NCBI RefSeq assembly: GCF_003709565.1
Contig: NZ_QNRC01000010.1
Coordinates: 97,191-161,190 of the forward strand
Length of the DNA: 64,000 nt
Source: Paracoccus sigandri
GTDB lineage: Bacteria > Pseudomonadota > Alphaproteobacteria > Rhodobacterales > Rhodobacteraceae
Reading direction: 5' to 3'
The translations under genes were made by a program, and so were the position numbers. Shown here one piece after another: positions 26,871 to 34,740 of the stretch. A model generated the notes under the pieces. That model was not told where the DNA came from, did no database searches, and saw only the letters and a program-made list of their open reading frames with translations. Within the stretch, counting starts at the first letter, position 1, and every line of letters begins with the position of its first letter.

Positions 26871-28056
26871 CTTCCGGGTGGTGCTGCCCGACCGGGTGCT
26901 GAAGGGCGGATCGGTCCGCATCGAGGCCGGGCGCATCGCCGAACTGGCCGAGGGCCCGGTGCCCGGCGCGGCGATCCGGGGCGAGGGGCGGCTGCTGCTG
27001 CCCGGCTTCATCGACATGCATGGCGACATGATCGAACGCGAGATCGAGCCGCGCCCGATGGTGCGGATGCCGATCGAACTGGGGCTGCGCGACCTGGACC
27101 GCAAGCTGGCCGGCGCGGGCTTCACCACCGCCTATGCGGCGCTGTCCTTCAGCCCCTCCTCGACCTATGGCCATCTGCGCAGCTACGACCATACCAGCGC
27201 GGTGATCCGGGCGCTGAACGCGCTGCGCGACGACCTGCTGGTCGACCACCGCGTCCATGCGCGCTTCGAGATCACCTTCCCCAAGGCGCTGCAGGTGATC
27301 GAGGCGCTGATCGCCGAGGGCCATGTCTCGCTGATCTCGCTGACCGACCACACGCCCGGCCAGGGCCAGTATCGCGACATCGAGCGGGTGATCCAGCGCA
27401 CCATGCGCGAAAGGGGCCTGTCCGAGGACGAGGCCACTGATGCCGTCGCCCGGCGCATCGCCGAACGCACCCGCCCGGCCGAGGAACTGGCGGCGACGCT
27501 GGCGGCGATTTCCGCGACCTGCCACGCGCGGGGCGTGGCGCTGGCCAGCCATGACGACGACACGCCCGAGAAGGTCGAGGTGATGGCGGGGCTGGGCGTC
27601 TCGATCAGCGAATTCCCGGTGACCGAGGAAGCCGCACGGAAGGCCCGCGCGCACGGCCTTGCCACCGCGATGGGCGCGCCGAACGCGCTGCGCGGGCAAA
27701 GCTATTCCGGCAATCTGTCCGCCCGCGCGGCGCATGGCAGGGGGCTTCTGGACATCCTCGCCTCGGACTACCACCCCTCGGCCATGCTGCCCGCGGTGCT
27801 GGAACTGGCCAGGACCGATCCCGACGGGCTGGCCGGGGCGGCGCGGCTGGCGGGGGCCAATGCGGCGCGGGCGCTGGGGCTGGCCGATCGCGGCGGCATC
27901 GAGCCCGGCAAGCGCGCCGATCTGGTGGTGGCCAGCGACGAGGGCATCGGCCATGTGCTGGCCACGCTGCGCGGCGGCCGGGTGATCTATTCCGACGGCA
28001 GCCTGGACCAGCCGCTGGCGGCAGCGCGCGCGCGGGACCTGGAGGCCGCGTCATGA
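26857..28056 (+). CDS. phnM: PhnM, ribose phosphonate triphosphate diphosphatase
   Basis: A 399-residue amidohydrolase-superfamily enzyme that releases pyrophosphate from alpha-D-ribose-1-methylphosphonate-5-triphosphate, giving the monophosphate substrate of PhnJ. The metal motif [10 protein letters not shown] is at residues 51-60, with [21 protein letters not shown] and [11 protein letters not shown] later, all typical of PhnM. The start [11 protein letters not shown] has AGGGAG upstream; the ATG 7 codons earlier is less well placed. It overlaps phnL and the annotated phnC start. Confidence 0.92.
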   Translation: MWLSDFRVVLPDRVLKGGSVRIEAGRIAELAEGPVPGAAIRGEGRLLLPGFIDMHGDMIEREIEPRPMVRMPIELGLRDLDRKLAGAGFTTAYAALSFSPSSTYGHLRSYDHTSAVIRALNALRDDLLVDHRVHARFEITFPKALQVIEALIAEGHVSLISLTDHTPGQGQYRDIERVIQRTMRERGLSEDEATDAVARRIAERTRPAEELAATLAAISATCHARGVALASHDDDTPEKVEVMAGLGVSISEFPVTEEAARKARAHGLATAMGAPNALRGQSYSGNLSARAAHGRGLLDILASDYHPSAMLPAVLELARTDPDGLAGAARLAGANAARALGLADRGGIEPGKRADLVVASDEGIGHVLATLRGGRVIYSDGSLDQPLAAARARDLEAAS

Positions 28057-28931
28057 CCCCGGCAGTCGTCAAAAATTCATTCGGACGATATGCGGGCGTC
28101 GCAGAATCCCTGCAATCTGGCGGCATGGAACCGAACATGCTTTCCCTTGCCGGCCTCAGCCGCGCCTTCGGCGATACGCGTGCGGTGGACCGCGTGTCGC
28201 TGGACATTCCCGAAGGCCAGTTCGTCGGCGTGATCGGCCCATCCGGGGCGGGCAAGTCGACGCTGCTGCGGCTGATCAACCGGCTGGTCGAACCGACCGA
28301 GGGCCGGATCCGCTTCGGCGCCCGCGACGTCACCGGGCTGCGCGGGCGCGCCCTGCGGGAATGGCGGCGCGACTGCGCGATGATCTTCCAGCAGTTCAAC
28401 CTGGTCGAGCGGCTGGACGTGCTGACCAATGTGCTGGTCGGGCGGATCGCCGATCACGGGCTGCTCTCCTCGATGGCGATGCGTTTCTCGGATGCCGAGC
28501 GCACCCTGGCCTTCCACGCGCTGGACCGGCTTGGCCTGGCGCACAAGGCGCTGGAACGGGCCGGCAACCTGTCGGGCGGCCAGCAGCAGCGCGTCGCCAT
28601 CGCCCGCGCGCTGGTCCAGCGCCCGCGCGTCATGCTGGCCGACGAACCCATCGCCAGCCTCGATCCCGGCAATGCCACCCGCGTCATGGACGCGCTGCGC
28701 CGGATCAACCGCGAGGACGGGCTGACCGTCCTTGTCAACCTGCACACGCTGGACACCGCCCGCGCCTATTGCGACCGCATCGTCGCCATGCGGGCGGGCC
28801 GGGTGATGTTCGACGGCACCGCCCGGCAACTGACGCCGGACGTGGTGCGCGATCTCTACGGAACCGACGGCCTGGCCGAGATCGACGAGGCCGTCACCTC
28901 GACTTCCCTGCGCCGGCTGGAGCCGGCCTGA
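28053..28931 (+). CDS. phnC: Phosphonate ABC transporter ATPase PhnC
   Basis: A 292-residue importer ATPase with Walker [10 protein letters not shown], signature [15 protein letters not shown] and Walker [14 protein letters not shown]. The ATG at 28053 overlaps the phnM stop and has GGAGG 7 bases upstream. It adds about 28 residues before the conserved [12 protein letters not shown], and ATGs at 28125 and 28137 are possible alternative starts. The DNA of this extension (28066-28100) is unusually AT-rich for the operon and might be a second promoter for phnCDEE. PhnC energises the PhnE permeases. Confidence 0.88.
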   Translation: MTPAVVKNSFGRYAGVAESLQSGGMEPNMLSLAGLSRAFGDTRAVDRVSLDIPEGQFVGVIGPSGAGKSTLLRLINRLVEPTEGRIRFGARDVTGLRGRALREWRRDCAMIFQQFNLVERLDVLTNVLVGRIADHGLLSSMAMRFSDAERTLAFHALDRLGLAHKALERAGNLSGGQQQRVAIARALVQRPRVMLADEPIASLDPGNATRVMDALRRINREDGLTVLVNLHTLDTARAYCDRIVAMRAGRVMFDGTARQLTPDVVRDLYGTDGLAEIDEAVTSTSLRRLEPA

Positions 28932-28947
28932 ACCACCGGAGCATCCC

Positions 28948-29850
28948 ATGAAGATTTTCGCTGCTGCCCTTCTGACGACGACGGCGGCCCTGCCCGCCAT
29001 GGCCCAGGACTGGAAAGAGGATTACCGCATCCTGCGCATCGGCGTGACCTCGGCCGAGAACGAATCCGACCGCATGGCGCGCTGGGAACCCTGGCGCGAC
29101 TATCTGGCCGAAACGCTTGGCGTCGAGGTCGAGATCTATACCGCCGGCAGCTATGACGGCATCGTGCAGGCGCTGGCGGCCGGCCAGATCGAATTCGCCA
29201 GCCTGGGATCATCCGCCTATGCCGCCGCCTGGACCGAGACCGAGGGCGGCGTGCGCCCGATCCTCGCCTCGCAGGAACAGGACGGATCGACCGGCTATTA
29301 CTCGGTCATCGCGGTGCGCTGCGACGCGGGCCATGACAGCCTCGACGACCTGGAAGGCAAGGTGCTGGCCTTCGCCGATCCCGACTCGACCTCGGGCTAT
29401 GCGGTGCCGAACTACAACCTGGTCCAGCAGGGCTACGACCCGGCCAGCTTCTTCCGCGCCACCCCCTTCTCGGGCAGCCACGAGGCCGGGGTGCAGGGCG
29501 TCGTCAACGGCCAGTTCGACGCCGCCGCGACCTATATCAACAACGAGGTGAACGGCATCCCGCAGCGCATGGTCGCCAAGGGCATGATCGGCGAGGGCGA
29601 GATCTGCTGGATCTGGCAATCGCCCGAGATCACCAACGGCCCGGTCACCGTCCGCAGCAACCTTCCCGACGAACTGGTCGAGGCGGTGAAACAGGCCTAT
29701 CTGCGCGCGCCCGAGGACGCCCCAGAAGCCTTCCAGTCGATCAACGGGGCCGAGCTGTCCACCGCCAAGGGCTTTGTCGAGGTGGATCACGACCGCTATC
29801 AGTGGATCGTCGAGATGCGCGACTGGCTGAAATCGCAGCGCCGCAGCTGA
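28948..29850 (+). CDS. phnD: Phosphonate ABC transporter substrate-binding protein PhnD
   Basis: A 300-residue periplasmic protein with a signal peptide ending at PAMAQD (about residue 20) and the PhnD/phosphate-phosphite binding fold: LRIGVTSAENESDRMARWEP, FASLGSSAYAAAW and FADPDSTSGYAVP are family-typical. It starts 16 bp after phnC with a GGAG ribosome site and captures phosphonates for PhnC-PhnE. Specificity (2-aminoethylphosphonate, methylphosphonate, others) cannot be told. Confidence 0.92.
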   Translation: MKIFAAALLTTTAALPAMAQDWKEDYRILRIGVTSAENESDRMARWEPWRDYLAETLGVEVEIYTAGSYDGIVQALAAGQIEFASLGSSAYAAAWTETEGGVRPILASQEQDGSTGYYSVIAVRCDAGHDSLDDLEGKVLAFADPDSTSGYAVPNYNLVQQGYDPASFFRATPFSGSHEAGVQGVVNGQFDAAATYINNEVNGIPQRMVAKGMIGEGEICWIWQSPEITNGPVTVRSNLPDELVEAVKQAYLRAPEDAPEAFQSINGAELSTAKGFVEVDHDRYQWIVEMRDWLKSQRRS

Positions 29851-29937
29851 TCCGGCAATCGATCCGGCGGGGCGGCAACCGATGCCGCCCCCTTCCCCAT
29901 CACGCCATGAAAGGCGGGCGCCGCCCGGCCAGGACCC

Positions 29938-30843
29938 ATGACCGCAACCGACCCATTCGCGGCCTTCCAGGCGGATTACCGGCATCACCGCCGGCGCGCG
30001 CGCCTGACCTTCTGGCTGGCCGCCGCGATTCTGGCCGCGATCTTCTGGATCACGGCCGACATGGCGAATTTCTTCCGCGTGACGCAGGTGACCCTGCCCG
30101 ACGGCTCGCGCGAGGATCGCTGGATCCTGCTGGCCGGCCTGCCCCGTCTGGGCGATTACGTCGCCAAGACCATCCCGGAACTTGGCTGGCGCAGCCTTGG
30201 CGCCGACCTGGCGGACTGGTTCTGGCGCTGGCGGGTCTGGCTGGACCTGCTGGTCGAGACCCTGCTGATCGCCTTCATGGCGACCTCGCTCGGCGTGGCG
30301 GCGGGGTTCCTGCTGTCCTTCCCGGCCGCGCGCAACCTGTCGCCTGCGCCCGCGTTGGTCTGGATCACCCGCCGCTTCCTCGAAATCGCCCGCACCGTGC
30401 CGGAACTGGTCTGGGCGCTGATCTTCGTCTTCTGCTTCGGGGTCGGGCCGATGGCGGGGGTGCTGGCCATCGCGCTGCACTGCACCGGATCGCTTGGCAA
30501 GCTCTATTCGGAAGCCAACGAGAACGTGGACATGCGCCCGGTCGAGGGCGTGCGCGCCGCCGGCGGTTCCTGGTTCGAGCAGATGCGCTACGGCGTCGTG
30601 CCGCAGGTGCTGCCGAACACGCTCAGCTATACGCTGCTGCGCTTCGAGATCAACGTCCGCTCCTCCTCGATCATCGGCTATGTCGGCGCGGGCGGGCTGG
30701 GGCAGGAATTGCGCACCGCCGTCAGCCTGCAGGAATATACCGACCTGTCGGCGCTGTTTCTCATCATCCTCGCGACCGTCTTCCTGATCGACTGGGGTTC
30801 GGAACGGTTGCGCCACCGCGTCATCGGACTGGAGGGCACCTGA
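29938..30843 (+). CDS. phnE: Phosphonate ABC transporter permease PhnE (first copy)
   Basis: A 301-residue permease with about six transmembrane segments and a large periplasmic loop early in the sequence. The motif RPVEGVRAAGGSWFEQMRYGVVPQ is the ATPase-contact loop of PhnE. It lies 87 bp after phnD, and its stop overlaps the start of the second permease by one base. Two different PhnE proteins side by side (usually called phnE1 and phnE2) are common in alphaproteobacteria and likely form a heterodimer. Confidence 0.9.
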   Translation: MTATDPFAAFQADYRHHRRRARLTFWLAAAILAAIFWITADMANFFRVTQVTLPDGSREDRWILLAGLPRLGDYVAKTIPELGWRSLGADLADWFWRWRVWLDLLVETLLIAFMATSLGVAAGFLLSFPAARNLSPAPALVWITRRFLEIARTVPELVWALIFVFCFGVGPMAGVLAIALHCTGSLGKLYSEANENVDMRPVEGVRAAGGSWFEQMRYGVVPQVLPNTLSYTLLRFEINVRSSSIIGYVGAGGLGQELRTAVSLQEYTDLSALFLIILATVFLIDWGSERLRHRVIGLEGT

Positions 30844-31649
30844 TGTCCCGCACGGATCACACCCTTCCGCCCCGCCCCGGCCGACTGCGCAACCGCCTGT
30901 TCTGGATCGGCTTTCTGGCGCTGTTCGGCTGGTGCCTCTACGATTTCGGCTTTTCGCCGCAGCGCATCTGGCAGGGGCTGGGCCGGCTGGGGAACGTGCT
31001 GTCCTTCATGTTCCCGCCGCATCTGTGGACCGAATGGGTCCAGATCAGGGAAATCCTGCAAGGGCTGGGCGAGACCCTGGCCATGGCCTTCCTGGGCACG
31101 CTGCTTGGCGCGCTGGTGGCCTTTCCGCTGTCCTTCCTGGGCGCGCGGACGATCAACCGCATGGGCTGGCTGCGCTTCGGCCTGCGGCGCGGCTTCGACG
31201 TGATCCGCGCCTTCGAGACGCTGATCCTGGCGCTGATCTTCATCCGCGCCTTCGGGCTGGGGCCGCTGGCCGGCGTGCTGGCGATCGCGGTGGGCGAGAT
31301 CGGCGTGCTGGCCAAGCTCTATGCCGAGGCGATCGAGAACAGCTCGGCCCGCCCGGTCGAGGGCGTGCGCGCCGCCGGCGGCTCGGTCCCGCAGGGGATC
31401 CGCATCGGGCTGCTGCCGCAGGTCATGCCGGTGCTGATGTCGATCACGCTCTACAATTTCGAATCCAATGTCCGCTCGGGCACCATCCTGGGGATCGTCG
31501 GCGCCGGCGGGATCGGCTTCCTGCTCTCCGACCGGATCGGCGCCTATCGCTGGGACGAGGCCTGGTCGATCATCATCCTGATCGTGGCGATGGTCTACCT
31601 GATCGACGGGCTGTCGGCCTGGATCCGGATGCGGCTGATCCGCCCCTGA
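30843..31649 (+). CDS. phnE: Phosphonate ABC transporter permease PhnE (second copy)
   Basis: A 268-residue permease with six predicted helices and the contact loop RPVEGVRAAGGSVPQGIRIGLLPQ, close in sequence to the loop of the first PhnE. It is the last gene of the phn operon; its start ATG overlaps the upstream stop (TGATG). The adjacent 98-bp gap carries copy 2 of the 32-bp repeat. Confidence 0.9.
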   Translation: MSRTDHTLPPRPGRLRNRLFWIGFLALFGWCLYDFGFSPQRIWQGLGRLGNVLSFMFPPHLWTEWVQIREILQGLGETLAMAFLGTLLGALVAFPLSFLGARTINRMGWLRFGLRRGFDVIRAFETLILALIFIRAFGLGPLAGVLAIAVGEIGVLAKLYAEAIENSSARPVEGVRAAGGSVPQGIRIGLLPQVMPVLMSITLYNFESNVRSGTILGIVGAGGIGFLLSDRIGAYRWDEAWSIIILIVAMVYLIDGLSAWIRMRLIRP

Positions 31650-31695
31650 CCCCCGATCCCGCCGTTCCGCCCGCCCCGCCCCACGCAGGAAAACC

Positions 31696-31727
31696 CGCCG
31701 ATCCGCTTCTTCGTTGCCCAAATACCC
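31696..31727. repeat. 32-bp repeat copy 2
   Basis: Matches 24235-24266 at 29 of 32 positions, same orientation. It lies in the gap between the end of the phn operon and the 3' end of the convergent ycaQ-like gene. The GC hairpin that follows copy 1 is not present in the same form here, where CCCCCATCCGCCCGG follows instead. Confidence 0.7.
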
Positions 31728-31747
31728 CCATCCGCCCGGCGCGAAGG

Positions 31748-32944
31748 TCACGCCCGCAGCCAGTCCGGCGCATGGCGGATCTCGTCCACACCGGCCAGCT
31801 GCGCCAGCCGCTCGAATTCCGCCCGCAGCGCCGCCAGCCGCGCCGCGCCCATGCGCAGGCCCGGCTCGGGCCAGAACGCCCTGACGGCCAGCACTCCGGC
31901 CTCGCGCTTGGCATCCACCCGCCCGATCAGCCGGTCCCCCTGCATCACCGGAAAGACCTAATAGCCATAGCGGCGCCTGGGCGCCGGCACGAAGATCTCG
32001 ATCCGATAGCGGAAGCCGAACAGCCGCTCGGCCCGCGCCCTGTCGCGCAGCGCCGGGTCGAAAGGCGACAGCACCCGCACCCGCGCGGATGGCGCCGGCA
32101 GCGCGGGCACCAGGTCCAGCAGCGCCGGATCGGAAAAGCTGCGCCGCCGCGTGCCATCGGCCATCTCCACGTCGATCTCGACGATCCGCCCGGCGGCCAG
32201 GGCCTCGGCGCACCACCGCTTCGCCTCGTCGCGGGTGACGATCTCGAAGAAGGCCGCCAGCTCGCCGCTGGTGGCGAAGCCCAGCCGGTCCAGCGCCGCC
32301 GTCATCGCCCAGTCGATGATCTCGGCCTCGTCGATGCGCGCGGCAAGATGCTGGGCCGGGATGACCCGCTCGCTGAGGTCATAGACCTTGCGGAACCCCT
32401 CGCGCCGGCAGATCGCCAGGCGCCCGGACCGCCACAGATATTCCAGCGCCGTCTTCGAGGGATGCCAGTCCCACCAGCCCGTCGAGCCCCGTTCCTCGCC
32501 CTCGCCGACATCCTGCGAGGAAACGGGGCCGTGATCCGCGATCCGCCGCAGCACCGTGTCCAGCTCGGCATCCCAGCCCTCGCGCCGCCATTTCGGCCAG
32601 CGCTGCCGCATCCGCGCCTCGTCGCCGGCGAATTTCAGCCGCCACATCGGATAGCAGGTCATCGGCACGACGGCGGCGTCATGGGTCCAGTGCTCGAAGG
32701 CGGTGCGGTGCCGGGCCACCATGTCCTGCAGCGCCTTCGGCCGGTACCGGCCCCGGCGCGACCACAGGATCAGGTCATGCGAGCGGGCCAGCGTGTTGAC
32801 GCTGTCCACCTGCACGAAGCCCAGCCCCGCCAGCAGCCCGGCCAGATCGGCGCCCTTGCCCGGCCCCGATCCGGGCCGCAGCAGCAGGTGCCGGTCCAGA
32901 AACAGGCGGCGGGCGTCGCGATTTGCAAGCAGCGGGCGCATCAT
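31748..32944 (-). pseudogene. YcaQ/AlkX-type DNA glycosylase (HTH_42) gene interrupted by an in-frame TAG
   Basis: The gene encodes a winged-helix protein of the YcaQ/AlkX family, which unhooks DNA interstrand crosslinks and removes bulky alkylated bases. The first 328 codons (32944 down to 31961) read through family-typical sequence, including FVQVDSVN with the Q-x-D catalytic pattern, and SRRGRYRPKAL. A TAG codon at 31958-31960 follows RRRYGY, where homologues continue with another tyrosine. The same frame then stays open for 70 codons (VFPVMQGDRLIGRVDAKRE...) to a normal stop. One base change (TAC or TAT to TAG) explains the break. The truncated product would lack the conserved C-terminus and is probably inactive unless TAG is read through. 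Confidence 0.82.
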
Positions 32945-33137
32945 GCCCCTATCGATTGCCGGTTTGCGCCGCGCGATCAAGCGCGCCCCGCCGGGCCTGC
33001 CGAAATCCGCCGGCTTGAAATCCGGCGCGCATTGCCTAGATGTCGTTTCCTGCAACGGACCAACCGGAGTTCCTCGGACATGGACATCATTCTCGCCGCC
33101 CTCGCCCATCCGGTCGCGCAACGAGAAGTCCTGTCCC

Positions 33138-34721
33138 ATGTCCGCCTCCATCACGCTTTCCCGCCTTTGCTGGTCCACGCCTGACCGCAGCCCGCTTTTC
33201 ACCGACCTGGACCTGGTCTTCGGACCGGAACGCACCGGGCTTGTCGGACGAAACGGCACCGGCAAGACCACCCTGCTGCGCCTGATCGCGGGCCAGATCG
33301 CCCCGGCCTCGGGCAGCGTTCGCGTCTCTGGCACCACGGGGCTGATGCGGCAGGAGACCGGCCTTGCCGCCGATCTGGGCATCGCGGAGCTGTTTGGCGC
33401 GGCCGAGGCGCTGGAGCTGCTCGAAAGGGCCGAGGCCGGGCTGGCCGAGGCCGCGGAACTGGCCGGGGCGGACTGGACGCTGCCGGCGCGGATCGAGGCC
33501 GCGCTGCTGCGCTGCGGGCTGGACGTTGACCCCCGCGCGCGGCTTGCGGAGCTGTCGGGGGGCCAGCGCACCCGCGCCGGCCTTGCCGCGCTGATCTTCG
33601 CCCGGCCGGATTTCCTGCTGCTGGACGAGCCGACGAACAACCTGGACCGCCAGGGCAGGCAGGCGGTGATCGACCTGATCCGGGGATGGCGCGCGGGCGC
33701 GATCGTGGTCAGCCATGACCGCGAATTGCTGGAGGAAATGGATGCCATCGTCGAGCTGACGACATTGGGCGCCGCGCGCCATGGCGGCAATTACAGCAGC
33801 TATCGCGCCCGCAAGGCCCAGGAATTGCAGGCCGCGCGGCACGATCTGGCCGAGGCGGAGAAGCAGCAGGCCGAGATCCTGCGGCGCGAAAGGCAGGCGG
33901 CCGAGCGCAAGGCCCGCAAGGACGGCGCGGGGCGCCGCTCGCGCGGGAAAGCCGACCAGCCGAAGATCCTGCTGGACGCGGCGAAGGGCCGGGCCGAGGC
34001 CTCGGGCGGCGCCAATGCCCGGCTGCGCGACGCGCGCAACCGGCAGGCGCAGGATGCGCTGTCCTCGGCCCGCGACCGGATCGAGGTGCTGGATCCCTTG
34101 CGCATGGAGATCGGCTCGACCGGTCTTCCCGCGCAGAAGCTGGTCCTGCGCCTGCAGGCGGTGACGGGCGGCCACGATCCGGCGCGGCCGGCGATCCGCG
34201 ACATGGACCTGACCGTGACCGGCCCCGAACGCATCGCGATCACCGGCCCGAACGGCAGCGGCAAGACCACCTTGCTGTCGCTGGTCACAGGCGCGCTGAC
34301 ACCGCTTTCCGGCCGGGTCGAGCTGCATGTGCCCCATGCCTTCCTGGACCAGCATGCCGCCCTGCTGGATCCCGCCCTGACGCTGCGCCAGAATTTCCGG
34401 CGCATGAACCCGGATGCGGATGAAAACCTGTGCCGGGCGGCGCTGGCCCGGTTTCGCTTCCGCGCCGGGGATGCGCTGCAGCTGGCGGGTGCGCTGAGCG
34501 GCGGGCAGAGGCTGCGGGCGGCGCTGGCCTGCGTCCTGGGCCGCCCCGAGCCGCCCGCGCTGCTGATCCTGGACGAGCCGACCAACCACCTGGACCTGGA
34601 TGCGATCGAGGCGCTGGAGGCCGCGCTTGCGGCCTATGACGGCGCCCTGCTGGTCGTCAGCCATGACCGGGCGTTCCTGGAAAGCCTGACGCCGGACAGG
34701 TGGCTGGAGCTGGGCCGATGA
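33138..34721 (+). CDS. ABC-F family ATP-binding protein
   Basis: A 527-residue soluble protein with two ABC domains and no membrane segments. Domain 1 has GRNGTGKTT, LSGGQRTRA and LLLDEPTNNLD; domain 2 has GPNGSGKTT, LSGGQRLRA and LILDEPTNHLD. Between them lies a charged, helical linker (about residues 220-320) rich in Lys, Arg, Glu and Ala, the P-site-tRNA-interacting region of ABC-F proteins. These proteins act on the ribosome in translation or antibiotic protection. It is not one of the housekeeping types I can name with certainty. The gene is convergent with the ybbP-like gene, 19 bp apart. Confidence 0.88.
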   Translation: MSASITLSRLCWSTPDRSPLFTDLDLVFGPERTGLVGRNGTGKTTLLRLIAGQIAPASGSVRVSGTTGLMRQETGLAADLGIAELFGAAEALELLERAEAGLAEAAELAGADWTLPARIEAALLRCGLDVDPRARLAELSGGQRTRAGLAALIFARPDFLLLDEPTNNLDRQGRQAVIDLIRGWRAGAIVVSHDRELLEEMDAIVELTTLGAARHGGNYSSYRARKAQELQAARHDLAEAEKQQAEILRRERQAAERKARKDGAGRRSRGKADQPKILLDAAKGRAEASGGANARLRDARNRQAQDALSSARDRIEVLDPLRMEIGSTGLPAQKLVLRLQAVTGGHDPARPAIRDMDLTVTGPERIAITGPNGSGKTTLLSLVTGALTPLSGRVELHVPHAFLDQHAALLDPALTLRQNFRRMNPDADENLCRAALARFRFRAGDALQLAGALSGGQRLRAALACVLGRPEPPALLILDEPTNHLDLDAIEALEAALAAYDGALLVVSHDRAFLESLTPDRWLELGR

Positions 34722-34740
34722 CGGTCTGCGGGGGCGGCGG

